Positions 50,178-59,573 of a DNA stretch of 62,451 nt are shown one piece after another (within the stretch, counting starts at the first letter, position 1; each line of letters starts with the position of its first letter). The position numbers and the translations under genes are program-made. The stretch lies in contig JAPPMO010000023.1 in the NCBI GenBank assembly GCA_028873975.1, positions 1 to 62,451 of the forward strand, written 5' to 3'. This stretch comes from Chloroflexota bacterium. Its GTDB lineage: Bacteria; Chloroflexota; Anaerolineae; Aggregatilineales; Phototrophicaceae. The notes under the pieces are model-generated. The model did not search any database and had not been told where the DNA came from. It saw nothing but the letters and a program-made list of their open reading frames with translations.

Positions 50178-51032
50178 GTGAAATTTGGAGTCGTTTATCC
50201 ACAGACGCAATTGGGGGCGGACCCGATTGTGATGCGCGATTTCCTGCAAGCTGCCGAAGATATGGGCTACCATCACCTGCTGGTTTATGACCACGTGCTG
50301 GGCGCCAACCCCGCGCGGGAAGGCTGGCAATCGGGCCGGCCCTATACTTACAGGGACAGCTTCAATGAACCCTTCACGCTTTTCGCCTGGATGGCCGCCT
50401 TAACAAAGCGCATCGGCTTCATGACCGGCGTTTTGATCTTGCCGCAGCGGCAGACCGCCCTGGTGGCGAAACAGGCGGCGCAAGTCGATCTGCTATCGGG
50501 CGGCCGCTTTCGCATGGGCATCGGCGTCGGCTGGAACGAAGTGGAGTACACTTCGCTCGGCATGGACTTTCGGACGCGCGGCGCGCGCTCCGAGGAGCAG
50601 ATTGAGCTGATGCGTATGTTATGGACGCGCGATCTGGTGAGCTACCGGGGCCGCTTTGATACGATCGATGAGGCCGGCATCAATCCCTTGCCGCAGCGGC
50701 CGGTTCCGATTTGGATTGGCGGTACGGCTGATGTGGTCTTGGAGCGGGCGGCGCGTATGAGCGACGGCTGGGTGGCGCAATCCGGCGATCCGCAACTTTA
50801 TCGGGAGCATACAGCCAGGTTTTGGGCTTATGCCGAGGCTGCGGGCAGCGCGGACCGCGTGGGCTTGCATACGCGCCTGAGCACGCAGCAAGTGCCCGAG
50901 AACGATTGGGAGAGTTATGTCGCCGGTTGGGCGGAGCTGGGCGCGACCGAGTTGGCGGTTTATCCGCATGGCGAAGAACTTGACGATTATCTGGGACGCT
51001 TGCGGCGTTTCCAAGAATTGTTCGACCTGTGA
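50178..51032 (+). CDS. F420-dependent luciferase-like (LLM) oxidoreductase
   Basis: 284 residues from a GTG at 50178 preceded by GGGGAGGG; a frame extending to 49893 overlaps the coiled-coil gene and is rejected. KFGVVYPQTQ, HHLLVYDHVLG, TGVLILPQRQTALVAKQAAQ and the GIGVGWNEVEY loop are typical of class F LLM flavin/F420 oxidoreductases, and PVPIWIGG supplies a phosphate-binding edge. Cofactor F420 is likely but FMN cannot be excluded. Substrate unknown. Confidence 0.88.
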   Translation: MKFGVVYPQTQLGADPIVMRDFLQAAEDMGYHHLLVYDHVLGANPAREGWQSGRPYTYRDSFNEPFTLFAWMAALTKRIGFMTGVLILPQRQTALVAKQAAQVDLLSGGRFRMGIGVGWNEVEYTSLGMDFRTRGARSEEQIELMRMLWTRDLVSYRGRFDTIDEAGINPLPQRPVPIWIGGTADVVLERAARMSDGWVAQSGDPQLYREHTARFWAYAEAAGSADRVGLHTRLSTQQVPENDWESYVAGWAELGATELAVYPHGEELDDYLGRLRRFQELFDL

Positions 51033-51124
51033 GCGTCCATTGAGCGCCGTATTGCCCGCGATAGCGACAAAATCAGCCCAGCCACGGCAACTAGCCTGCG
51101 CGCAGTCCAAGTAGGACCCGCTCC

Positions 51125-53683
51125 TTGATAGTTTTGCTCCGTCTCGCGACGCGTCATATCGGCCGGCGTCTCTTCCAGAGCGCGCTCTTCGTCTTGGGGG
51201 TCGCGCTGGGCGTCGGCGTGATCGTCGCTATCGACATCGCCAACGGATCCGCCAGCCGCGCCTTCGCCTTGAGCAGCGAAAGCGTCACCGGCAAGGCGAC
51301 CCATCAAATCGTCGGTGGACCCAACGGCTTCTCGTCAGCGCTGTACATGCGCCTGCGCCTGGAGTTGGGGATCAAAGTCAGCGCGCCGGTGGTGAGCGAG
51401 TTTGTGCGGACTAGCGGAAGCGCTCAAGCCTTGCGTTTGATGGGCGTTGATCCCTTGGCGGAGCCGCCCTTCCGTTCGTACCTGCGTGGCGAGAACGAAA
51501 ACACAGACTTCGCAGCGCTGAATCAGCTCATCGCTGTCCCGGGCGCCGTGGTGATCAGCGACGCCTTGGCTGGCAGGCTCAAGCTGGAAGCCGGCGATGA
51601 TTTGGAGATCAGCGCGGCCGGGCGCTTCAGCAGCGCGCGGATCGTCGGCATATTGCAATTGGCAAACAACAGCAGCCGACAAGCGCTGGATGACCTGATC
51701 ATCAGCGACATCGCTACCGCGCAAGAATGGACGGGCATGGCCGGCCGGCTCAGTCGCATTGATCTGATTCTGGCCGAGGACGATGTCGAGCGAATACGCT
51801 CCGAGCTGCCCGACGGCGTATCGCTCTTGGAACCCGGGGAAGGCGACGCGCTTGATCAGATGATCGCCGCCTTCGAGATCAACCTGGGCGCGATGAGTTT
51901 GCTGGCGCTGGTGGTCGGCTTGTTCCTGATATACAACACCGTCACTTTCAGCGTGGTACAGCGCCGTGGACTAATCGGCATCTTGCGCTCGCTGGGCGCT
52001 ACCAGGGCGCAAGTCTTCGCTTTCATCCTGGGCGAAGCGTTGATTCTGGGCGCTGTGGGCACGGCGCTGGGGCTCGCGCTTGGCGTCATCATGGGACGAG
52101 GCGCGGTTGCGCTGGTCTCCCAAACCATCAGCGATCTCTACTTTGCCGTGAATGTGCGGGGCATCAGCGTCGAGGCTTTGACATTGTTGAAAGGCGCTGG
52201 CATCGGCATGCTGGCGAGCGTCCTGGCGGCTCTCTTGCCGTCGTTGGATGCCACGCGCACCGCGCCGGCCGGCGTGATGAAACGCTCGACCGAAGAAGAA
52301 CAGACGCGACGCCTGCTGCCTCATATCACAGTCCTTGCGGCTTTGCTCAATCTTGGCGGGTTGCTGCTCTTGCAAATTCCTGGCGCGGACCTCTACCTTA
52401 GTTTTGGCGCTTTGCTCATGATCATCGTCGGCGGGGCTTTTTTCACGCCGGCGGCGCTGTTGATTATGATGCGCCTGCTGCTGCCCGTAGGCGGCGCGAT
52501 CTTTGGCGTACTGGGGACCATGGCATGCCGCGCGATCACGCGCTCGCTGAGCCGCACCTCGGTAGCGGTCGCGGCGCTGACCATTGCCGTCAGCGTGATT
52601 GTCGGCGTCAACACCATGATCGGCAGCTTTCGGGCTACCGTGGCCGACTGGCTGAGCAATTCCCTGGGGGCGCAGATATTCGTCTCGCCGCCACTTTTTT
52701 CCAACAACAACGCCAGCATCGATGTCGATGGCGCGGTGCTGGATTTGGCTCGCGCAGTCCCGGGCGTCGAGGCGGTTTCTTCGGCGCGCGCGGTGACGGT
52801 CTACTCGCCCGACTATCCCGATTTTCCCCCCGTCAACTTGCTAGCCTCCGACTTTGATATCGCCGGAAATAATCGCCGCTTCCGCTGGACTCTGGTCCCC
52901 GTGGAAGATCATCAAGAGGCGCTTAATGCCGGGCGCTTGATGGTCAGCGAGTCTTTTGCCAATCGCCGCGGCATCGACGAATCCAATAACAGCATCACTT
53001 TGTCCACGGATCTGGGCGAGCGCAGCTTCGAGATTTTCGGCGTCTATTATGATTACAGCACAGATCAAGGCACGGTTTACATGGCGCGCTCCGTTTATGA
53101 CCGATACTTTGACGATCCCTTCGTGACGTCGCTGGGCATTTTCCTCGAAGAAGGGGGCGAAGCGGGAAGGGATGCCGATGCGGTTATCGGCGCATTGCGC
53201 GCGCGCTTGGCGGGCTACGACCTGCTGGTGCAAGACAATGCCGGCTTGCGGCGGGGCGCCCTGGAGGTCTTTGATCGTACTTTCGCCATCACGATCGCCT
53301 TGCGCCTGCTGACGACTCTGGTGGCTTTCATCGGCATCCTGTCGGCGCTGATGGCGCTGCAGCTTGAGCAGACGCGGGAATACGGCGCCATGCGCGCCAC
53401 CGGCATGACCCCCCGTCAACTGACGCGCTTCACCCTGATTCAGACCGGGCTCATGGGACTGGCGGCCGGCGTCCTGGCACTGCCCATCGGCACGCTTTTG
53501 TCGCTAGTGCTGATCTATGTCATCAATCTGCGCTCATTTGGCTGGACGATGCAATTTGTATTGCTGCCCGGCGAATTCCTGGAAGCCTTTCTGGTGGCGA
53601 TCATCGCGGCGCTGCTGGCCGGGGTCTATCCCGCTTGGCGGCTTGGCCGGCTAAAACCGGCCGCGGCCCTGCGCAGCGAGTGA
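51125..53683 (+). CDS. FtsX-like ABC transporter permease
   Basis: 852 residues from a TTG with AGGA before it. The N-terminal span (LFQSALFVLGVALGVGVIVA) and a periplasmic MacB-like domain are followed by an FtsX core at about 245-370 with the QRRGLIGILRSLGATR loop. A middle pair of spans, a second extracytoplasmic domain and a second FtsX core (EQTREYGAMRATGMTPRQL) complete the double structure. Such permeases work as mechanotransmitters or lipoprotein exporters with an ATPase of the LolD/MacB type, which is not encoded nearby. Confidence 0.88.
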   Translation: MIVLLRLATRHIGRRLFQSALFVLGVALGVGVIVAIDIANGSASRAFALSSESVTGKATHQIVGGPNGFSSALYMRLRLELGIKVSAPVVSEFVRTSGSAQALRLMGVDPLAEPPFRSYLRGENENTDFAALNQLIAVPGAVVISDALAGRLKLEAGDDLEISAAGRFSSARIVGILQLANNSSRQALDDLIISDIATAQEWTGMAGRLSRIDLILAEDDVERIRSELPDGVSLLEPGEGDALDQMIAAFEINLGAMSLLALVVGLFLIYNTVTFSVVQRRGLIGILRSLGATRAQVFAFILGEALILGAVGTALGLALGVIMGRGAVALVSQTISDLYFAVNVRGISVEALTLLKGAGIGMLASVLAALLPSLDATRTAPAGVMKRSTEEEQTRRLLPHITVLAALLNLGGLLLLQIPGADLYLSFGALLMIIVGGAFFTPAALLIMMRLLLPVGGAIFGVLGTMACRAITRSLSRTSVAVAALTIAVSVIVGVNTMIGSFRATVADWLSNSLGAQIFVSPPLFSNNNASIDVDGAVLDLARAVPGVEAVSSARAVTVYSPDYPDFPPVNLLASDFDIAGNNRRFRWTLVPVEDHQEALNAGRLMVSESFANRRGIDESNNSITLSTDLGERSFEIFGVYYDYSTDQGTVYMARSVYDRYFDDPFVTSLGIFLEEGGEAGRDADAVIGALRARLAGYDLLVQDNAGLRRGALEVFDRTFAITIALRLLTTLVAFIGILSALMALQLEQTREYGAMRATGMTPRQLTRFTLIQTGLMGLAAGVLALPIGTLLSLVLIYVINLRSFGWTMQFVLLPGEFLEAFLVAIIAALLAGVYPAWRLGRLKPAAALRSE

Positions 53684-53794
53684 GCCGGCTCCCTGTCGCG
53701 GCGCAATGTTGGTGAAGCTCCGCTAATTACGGCTATACTTTTCCCATGACCAGCAGGACAGTAGGTCCTATCGAGGGTTGCAGGAGGTGTTGCC

Positions 53795-54274
53795 GTGCAG
53801 GGTATGCCCAAGGACTGGCTCATCGAGGGCTTGGATAAATCATATCAAATCCTGGTTTTGGTCCTCGAGGGAGTTTCCCAAGAACAAGCGCAAAATATCA
53901 GCGATGGCCCGCAGGGTTGGAACGTGCTCGAGATCCTGTGCCATCTGCGGGATTATCAAGCGATTTTCTTTGATCGCATCAAGCGGATCCTCGACGAAGA
54001 TTACCCAATATTTCGGCTCTATGACGCGGACGCGCGCCTGGCTATGGTGATCGAAAACGATTATGCCAATCAGGATTTGCGCGATGTATTGGACAACTAT
54101 TGTTCGACCCGCCGCGAAATCATAAACCGCCTATCGCCCCTGAAAGATGAACAATGGAAACGTCTGGGCCGTTTCGCCATGGACGATGAAATTGACCTCA
54201 CGATGCCTGTCGTCCATGTGCTGCTCCATGACGCCGATCATATAGAGCAAATAGCGCGCATTCTTCGTCAATAG
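53795..54274 (+). CDS. DinB family protein
   Basis: 159 residues starting at a GTG with CAGGAGG 8 nt before it. A four-helix-bundle sequence with the three metal histidines expected of DinB/YfiT-like proteins: HLRDYQ, then HVLLHDADHIEQI. Proteins of this superfamily include bacillithiol- or mycothiol-dependent transferases and DNA-damage-induced proteins. A weak TATACT lies at 53734-53739. Precise function not determinable. Confidence 0.8.
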   Translation: MQGMPKDWLIEGLDKSYQILVLVLEGVSQEQAQNISDGPQGWNVLEILCHLRDYQAIFFDRIKRILDEDYPIFRLYDADARLAMVIENDYANQDLRDVLDNYCSTRREIINRLSPLKDEQWKRLGRFAMDDEIDLTMPVVHVLLHDADHIEQIARILRQ

Positions 54275-54375
54275 CTTCGCCGCGAAAGACCAGTGAGCAA
54301 CCGGCTGGCGCAAGCCGGACAATTGCATTTATTCCCATCTCGTCATAGCGCCATGCACGCTTTACAATTCCCTCT

Positions 54376-55146
54376 ATGCCTACGCCCTTCACCCATCTCA
54401 AAATCGCGCAGGACTTGCTCGGTGACGCCGCCTTGCCTCCGCTCTATCGCGACTTGCTGCTGCGGCAGCGTCCGGCTTTTCAACTGGGCAGCATTGTCGC
54501 CGATGCCCGCGTTGCCAGTGGCGATGGGCGGGAGGTCACGCATTTCTATGCCTATGGCCAGCCACTGGTGGAGCGTCCCTGGCGCGCTATGCTGCGGCTG
54601 CATCCGCAACTGCGGTCGGCGCGGGACGAAGCGCATCTGGCTTTCCTGGCCGGCTATGTGGCGCATTTGGCTGCGGACGAAGCCTGGGCGCTGAAAATGG
54701 TGCGGCCGCATTTTTGGAGCCGGGAGTGGCAGGGTGTGGAGCGGCGCGACAAATTCTTCGCCCTGCATTTGATTTTGACGGTATGGGACGAGCGCGACGA
54801 GCGGGCGCTGGAAGACTGGCAAGCCGTTTCCCTGCGCCGTTCCCAGCCACAGAACTGGCTGCCCTTCATGCCCGACGCAATCCTTTGCCAGTGGCGCGAT
54901 CTGGTCGCCGGACAACTCGATCCAGCCGGCAGCAGCCTGACGCTGGAGATATTTGGCCAGCGCCTGAAGATGGACCCGGCGCTTGTGCGCGCGGCTCTCG
55001 ATGATCCGTCGGCGATGCAGCGACGCCTTTGGCGCTTTATCCCGCAGTCACTGCTCGACGAAGTGACGCGCCTATGTTATGTATTCACGCGCGATCAGCT
55101 TGCAGCCTATTTGACCGAGACCATGCCGGCGCTGGCATCCGCTTGA
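54376..55146 (+). CDS. Zinc-dependent phospholipase C-like domain protein
   Basis: 256 residues. The N-terminus MPTPFTHLKIAQDLL, followed by QLGSIVADARV, THFYAY and AGYVAHLAADEAW, is the spaced His/Asp set of the zinc-dependent phospholipase C/S1-P1 fold used by many uncharacterised bacterial proteins. No signal peptide is present, unlike secreted phospholipases, so the natural substrate may be internal. About 100 nt after the preceding DinB gene. Confidence 0.68.
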   Translation: MPTPFTHLKIAQDLLGDAALPPLYRDLLLRQRPAFQLGSIVADARVASGDGREVTHFYAYGQPLVERPWRAMLRLHPQLRSARDEAHLAFLAGYVAHLAADEAWALKMVRPHFWSREWQGVERRDKFFALHLILTVWDERDERALEDWQAVSLRRSQPQNWLPFMPDAILCQWRDLVAGQLDPAGSSLTLEIFGQRLKMDPALVRAALDDPSAMQRRLWRFIPQSLLDEVTRLCYVFTRDQLAAYLTETMPALASA

Positions 55147-55243
55147 ATTAGTCACGCTGCCCGCCGCCAGGGCAATCGCGCCAGACTCAATTTGGGCCGA
55201 AACTTTCAAATTGTACAGTCCCGGATTATAATGGCACTGTTTG

Positions 55244-56074
55244 TTACCCCTTGACCGAGCCCATCGTCATGCCTTGCACCAGATACTTCTGCAAGAAAAA
55301 GCCGATGATAATCATGGGCGCCATGATCACGGTGGCGGCGGCGCTGCTCTTGCCCCAATCGACCGAGATGGATCCCACGAATTTGGCGATGCCGACTGGC
55401 AGCGTGTAGGTATTGACATCCGTGAGCTGCAACGAGAACAGCAGTTCGTTCCAGGATAGCTGCATGGCCAGGATGACCGCCGAGGCCAGCGCTGGACGCA
55501 ACAAGGGGAAGACGATCTTCCAAAACACCTGCATCTTGCTGCAGCCGTCAATGATAGCCGAGGAAATCAGATCGGCAGGGATATCGTTGATGAAGGACAT
55601 CAGCAGCCAGACGATGAAGGGCAGATTGATGGCGGTATGCGCCAGGACGGGACCAACATAGGCGCCCAGCAGGCGTACCTTGCTCATGATGATGAATAAG
55701 GGCAGCAGAATTGTGATCGCGGGCGCCAGTTTCCCTAGCAGGAACAGGTTGGAGACAGCGCCGGCGCGCCGCAAGTTGAACTGCGTCAAGCCGTAGGCTG
55801 CGAAAGCGCTGAAGAAGATCGAGATGATAGATGATACCAGGGCGATCGCCAAGCTATTCCGCGCGTACAATGTGAAGTCGCCAGCCGCGAAGGCTTTTTC
55901 GTAGTTGGCCAGGGTCGGTTCAAAGATCCATTTGACCGGCGCCTGAAAAATATCAAATGGTGTCTTGAAGGAGGTCATGATGACCAAGGCCACCGGCGCC
56001 GCCGTCCATACCAGGAAGGCCAGCAGAATGACGTACTTGATTGATGTCCAGAACCCGCTATGCAACCTTTTCAT
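55244..56074 (-). CDS. Orphan carbohydrate ABC transporter permease, MalG type
   Basis: 276 residues from the ATG at 56074. Six membrane spans and the EAA loop DIPADLISSAIIDGCSKMQV identify a CUT1 second permease, and the C-terminus YLVQGMTMGSVKG is standard. It has no MalF-type permease or binding protein beside it; upstream lies a truncated oxidoreductase on the other strand. The missing partners and the truncated neighbour point to a deletion at about 56085-56160. A longer frame to 56167 is possible but reads into that junction. Confidence 0.85.
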   Translation of the reverse strand: MKRLHSGFWTSIKYVILLAFLVWTAAPVALVIMTSFKTPFDIFQAPVKWIFEPTLANYEKAFAAGDFTLYARNSLAIALVSSIISIFFSAFAAYGLTQFNLRRAGAVSNLFLLGKLAPAITILLPLFIIMSKVRLLGAYVGPVLAHTAINLPFIVWLLMSFINDIPADLISSAIIDGCSKMQVFWKIVFPLLRPALASAVILAMQLSWNELLFSLQLTDVNTYTLPVGIAKFVGSISVDWGKSSAAATVIMAPMIIIGFFLQKYLVQGMTMGSVKG

Positions 56075-56265
56075 GAACTGCATTTCCCCGGTGGACAATG
56101 CCTTTCTAGAACAGGCGGGCGATTTGCTGTTGGGCATCACAAAGCGCAGGGGAGGGCGCGCGCGCAACTGCGGAACGATTTGGCATCTCGCGTTGGACCG
56201 ACGACTATAGAACGCTGCTGGATGACCCAGCTATCGACATCGTTGACATTCTGGCGCCAAATTAC

Positions 56266-57075
56266 TTGCACAGCGAAATGACCATCGCCGCCGCCAGAGC
56301 GGGCAAGCACGTCATCTGCATCAAGCCGCTGGCGATCAACATGCGACAAGTGGAGGAGATGGATCGGGCCCTCGCCGAATCCGGACTGCGCTTTTTCTAT
56401 GTGGAGAATGTGCCGTTCATTCCAGCCTTGGAAAAAGCGCAGAGCGTTATTGAGGAAGGGGCGCTCGGCGAGGTGTTTCGGTTGAAAGCCTGTGGAGGCA
56501 TTGGTATGCCGCCGAACAAGTGGGCTTTCGATCCGGAAAAGTCCGGCGGCGCAATCATCGATATGGCTGCGCACGGCATCGCCTTCTGCCGCTGGATGGC
56601 GGGCGCCGAGGCGGAATCGGTGTATGCCCAGGCGGGCACTTTCCTGCACCAGGACAAGACCACCAACGAGGATACCGCCGTCATCGTGATTCGTTTTAAG
56701 AACGGTGTGATCGGCCAGTGCGAAGACAGCTGGTCCTTGGCGGGCGCAATGGATTCTCGCTTTGAAGTCTTTGGCACGGCGGGCAGAATCCTCATAGACA
56801 ATCTCCATCGCCAGCCGGTCCAGGTGGTCAGTGAAGAAGGCTATGCCTATTGGGGCGGACCTAAAGCGAGTGGCAAAGGCTGGACTTATCCACTGCCTTT
56901 GCCCGGCGATATCATCGACGGGCAGTATGCCATGCTTGAGAATTTCATCGATTGCCTGCGCGAGGGCACACCCTCGCGTTCCGAATTTGCCGATGGCCGC
57001 GCCATCCAATCCATTGTGGATGCCGCCTATCACTCCCTTGAGAGTGGTAAATCCGAACTCGTAGAACCCCGGTAG
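56266..57075 (+). CDS. N-terminally truncated Gfo/Idh/MocA family oxidoreductase
   Basis: 269 residues from a TTG at 56266, but homologous sequence begins upstream in the same frame at about 56158 (RATAERFGIS, then TDDYRTLLDDPAIDIVDIL) with no start codon there. The Rossmann GxGxxG segment is absent, and the EKP motif reads VICIKPLA, with Glu replaced by Ile. The C-terminal substrate domain is intact (GGAIIDMAAHGIAF). It was probably an NAD(P)-dependent sugar or inositol dehydrogenase and is now likely inactive. A frame-shifted remnant (FLEQAGDLLLGI) just upstream, at about 56103-56140, may be more of the N-terminus. It is followed 12 nt later by an intact relative. Confidence 0.75.
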   Translation: MHSEMTIAAARAGKHVICIKPLAINMRQVEEMDRALAESGLRFFYVENVPFIPALEKAQSVIEEGALGEVFRLKACGGIGMPPNKWAFDPEKSGGAIIDMAAHGIAFCRWMAGAEAESVYAQAGTFLHQDKTTNEDTAVIVIRFKNGVIGQCEDSWSLAGAMDSRFEVFGTAGRILIDNLHRQPVQVVSEEGYAYWGGPKASGKGWTYPLPLPGDIIDGQYAMLENFIDCLREGTPSRSEFADGRAIQSIVDAAYHSLESGKSELVEPR

Positions 57076-57087
57076 TGGAATGACACA

Positions 57088-58176
57088 ATGAGCGAGAAAT
57101 CCAGCCTGCGGGCGGGCATGATCAGTTGGGCGCATATTCATGCTGAATTCCGCAGCAAAGCCTTGAGCGAAATCCCCGGCGCGGAAGTGGTGGCGGTCGC
57201 AGATGACAATATCGAGCGCGGCAAAAGCGCGGCGGAACGGTTCAACGTCCCCCATTTTCATGCCGATTGGCGTGACTTGGTCGCCCGGCAAGATATTGAT
57301 GTCGTCTTTGTGCATTCGGAGAACAACGCGCACGTCGACCAAGTTGTGATGGCGGCGGAATATGGCAAAGACATTTTCTGCGAGAAACCGATGGCCACCA
57401 CTTTGGACGATGCCGATCGCATGGTCAAGGCAGCTGACGACAACAATGTCGAACTGACGGTCGCGTTTGTCAGCCGCTTCGCGCAGGAAGCCGAACGCGC
57501 CAAGCAGATTGTCGATTCCGGCATCCTCGGGGACATTGTCAGCGCCCGCTCGATTATTGGCTTGGCTGGCCTGGCAGAAATTGGCTGCCCGGCGGATATG
57601 GTCTCCTGGATGGAAGATCCCGTGACGGGCGGCGGCGGCGCCTGGATTGATGAAGGGTCGCACGCGATTGACCTGCTGCGATGGCTGGCGGGCGATATTG
57701 AATCGATATCAATGCTGATGACGAAGAAAGTGAAAACGCATCTGCCGGTCGAGGACGAAGCGATCGCCCTGCTGCGATTTGCCAATGGCGCCTTGGGAGA
57801 AGTCAATACCAGTTGGAGCCTGGCCATCGATGTGGGCATGCGCAATGTCACCGAGCTATACGGCAGCAAGGGCAGCCTCATCCTCGAAAATACATCCAAC
57901 TCGCCGCGGGTCGCCGTTTATACGGAGGGGCTTAGGCCGGAGTTAAATGGTTGGGTGGAGCCACATATCGTGCCGGCGGTGACAGAACCACATGATTATC
58001 AGAGTTGGCCGCCGCATATTCATCATTACAAACGCGAGGTCTCTAGCTACGTCAGCCGCTACCTGTCGGGCGAGAAACCCTATGGCCCCACCGGCATCGA
58101 CGGGCGCGAGTGCCTGGCGGCATTGCTTGCCGGGTACAAGTCTGCCGAATCGGGCATTCTGGAAAGTGTCAGGTAG
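57088..58176 (+). CDS. Gfo/Idh/MocA family oxidoreductase
   Basis: 362 residues. Although the usual GxGxxG is replaced by AGMISWAHIHA, the following beta-alpha-beta pattern (AEVVAVADDNIERGKSAAER) and the conserved CEKPMATTLDDADRM are present, as is GGGAWIDEGSHAIDLLRW in the second domain, where His is expected to act in catalysis. Such enzymes oxidise or reduce sugars and inositols with NAD(P). The truncated relative 12 nt upstream and the MalG permease suggest a former sugar-utilisation operon. Substrate unknown. Confidence 0.87.
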   Translation: MSEKSSLRAGMISWAHIHAEFRSKALSEIPGAEVVAVADDNIERGKSAAERFNVPHFHADWRDLVARQDIDVVFVHSENNAHVDQVVMAAEYGKDIFCEKPMATTLDDADRMVKAADDNNVELTVAFVSRFAQEAERAKQIVDSGILGDIVSARSIIGLAGLAEIGCPADMVSWMEDPVTGGGGAWIDEGSHAIDLLRWLAGDIESISMLMTKKVKTHLPVEDEAIALLRFANGALGEVNTSWSLAIDVGMRNVTELYGSKGSLILENTSNSPRVAVYTEGLRPELNGWVEPHIVPAVTEPHDYQSWPPHIHHYKREVSSYVSRYLSGEKPYGPTGIDGRECLAALLAGYKSAESGILESVR

Positions 58177-58424
58177 GCATCTAAATCGTCATCGAATGTC
58201 ACCGCGCCGATACCAAAGACACGCGCGCCGTTCTGATGGGCGCCCCCCGCTCTATTGGCCTGTCGCGGGGATGTTGTCCGTGACTCGCAACTCGCACCAA
58301 TGGTTCTTAGGAAACGTGGAATTTCACTTCAATTTTGGATTCCGCGACAAGCAATTTCACCCATTTGTACATCCTTCCAGAGAAGTTCTGCCCAGAATAA
58401 ACTTAAACTCTGTGTCGGCGGGCT

Positions 58425-58483
58425 GTGTCTACGCGCCCCTCGGCGTCTCTGTGGCGAAAAAATAATTTGATGCGATTGCCCTG
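58425..58483 (+). repeat. Family B repeat, good copy
   Basis: CGCGCCCCTCGGCGTCTCTG then GAAAAAATAATTTGATGCGA and TTGCCCTG. The last 28 nt are identical to the inverted copy at 61933-61960. The rest of the gap 58177-58569 shows no gene. Confidence 0.7.
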
Positions 58484-58569
58484 GGGATGAAACTGTTTGC
58501 GTTGCGCTTTTTCGGTAGTATAGTAAAGTGAGCGCAAGTCAATGGGTCAGACGCCCCTTTGGATTGACC

Positions 58570-59436
58570 ATGTCTGGATCGGCTCAAGCGGAAGGCATCC
58601 GTCGCTATTACGAGACGGACGCATATCTGCGCATAGAAGACGAAACGCACGCCAAATACGCCTTTCCAAAATGTGATTTCGTGAACTGGACCCTGGATAC
58701 CCTGGCTTGGCGGACCGATGACAGGGTGCTCGATATCGGTTGCGGCAGGGGCGATCATTATTCACAGTTGATTGACCGAGCCCCTGAGATCACGTACTTC
58801 GCTCTGGATTTTTCTCCCTTCATGCTGCGCAATCATCCTGCCCAAAGCGACCGGCTCGCTTTGGGCGATGCGCTGCAGCTGCCCTATGCCGATGACAGCT
58901 TTGACGTGGTGATGGCCAACCATGTACTCTATCATCTGGACAACATCGACCGCGGATTGGACGAGATCAAGCGTGTCCTTAAACCGGGCGGGAAGATGCT
59001 CGCCACCACCAACAGCATCCATAACCTGCCCGAACTGCAAGTGCTGTTTCGCCGCGCTATCGTCTTGCTCAGCGCCAACGGCGCCCACGTGCACCCGCCC
59101 ACCCTGCCCAGCGATTCCTTCGCGCTGGAAAACGGCACCCGTATCCTGGCGCGGCATTTTTACGCGGTCGTCCGGCACGACCTGCCCGGGCAGCTGATAT
59201 TCGACGATATTGATCCGGCCATGGATTACCTCGACAGCATGCGCGACCTGCGCCAACACAGCCTGCCGGAAGATGTCGATTGGGACGACATGATGCTGAT
59301 CATGCGCCAGCAGATCAGTCAATTGATCCAGCTAATGGGCAAGCTGGAGCTCCATATCGTGACCGGCGCATTGGTCGCCAGCGACAGCGGCGGCTTCATC
59401 AACGAATTCATTGAGCGCGATCAAGCGGCCAGTTGA
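58570..59436 (+). CDS. SAM-dependent class I methyltransferase
   Basis: 288 residues from the ATG at 58570; a GTG at 58528 would add 14 residues. Motif I is VLDIGCGRGDHYS, followed by YFALDFSPFML, the LALGDALQLPYADDSFDVV and the LKPGGKMLATTNS post-motif. Class I Rossmann methyltransferase of the UbiE/arsenite type. The C-terminal 100 residues do not identify a substrate. It is not obviously linked to its neighbours. Confidence 0.85.
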   Translation: MSGSAQAEGIRRYYETDAYLRIEDETHAKYAFPKCDFVNWTLDTLAWRTDDRVLDIGCGRGDHYSQLIDRAPEITYFALDFSPFMLRNHPAQSDRLALGDALQLPYADDSFDVVMANHVLYHLDNIDRGLDEIKRVLKPGGKMLATTNSIHNLPELQVLFRRAIVLLSANGAHVHPPTLPSDSFALENGTRILARHFYAVVRHDLPGQLIFDDIDPAMDYLDSMRDLRQHSLPEDVDWDDMMLIMRQQISQLIQLMGKLELHIVTGALVASDSGGFINEFIERDQAAS

Positions 59437-59443
59437 GTCGCCC

Positions 59444-59523
59444 TGTTTACGTAAACCGCGTCGCTTATGCGACGAGACGGCTTACAATTCTGCGCGAGCG
59501 GGACATTCCTGTGACCTTTTCGC
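59444..59523 (+). repeat. 80-bp family C repeat
   Basis: TGTTTACGTAAACCGCGTCG begins an 80-nt element that is 68/80 identical, without gaps, to the reverse complement of 62188-62267. It contains the palindromes GTTTACGTAAAC and CGTCGC-TTAT-GCGACG. It separates the methyltransferase stop from the PfkB ribosome-binding site and adds a false N-terminal extension to the kinase frame. Confidence 0.75.
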
Positions 59524-59573
59524 CGATTACGCGCCGAGGGGCTATTCCAAAACCAGCGACGCAGGAAGGACCC

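Noticed and set aside
56137..57663. A 508-codon open frame opposite the two oxidoreductase genes
   Set aside because: It spans two well-recognised genes on the plus strand and shows His/Asp/Gly-rich shadow composition.
59433..59573. N-terminal extension of the PfkB kinase
   Set aside because: It is encoded by the family C repeat; the ATG at 59574 has AGGAAGGA and starts the conserved fold.
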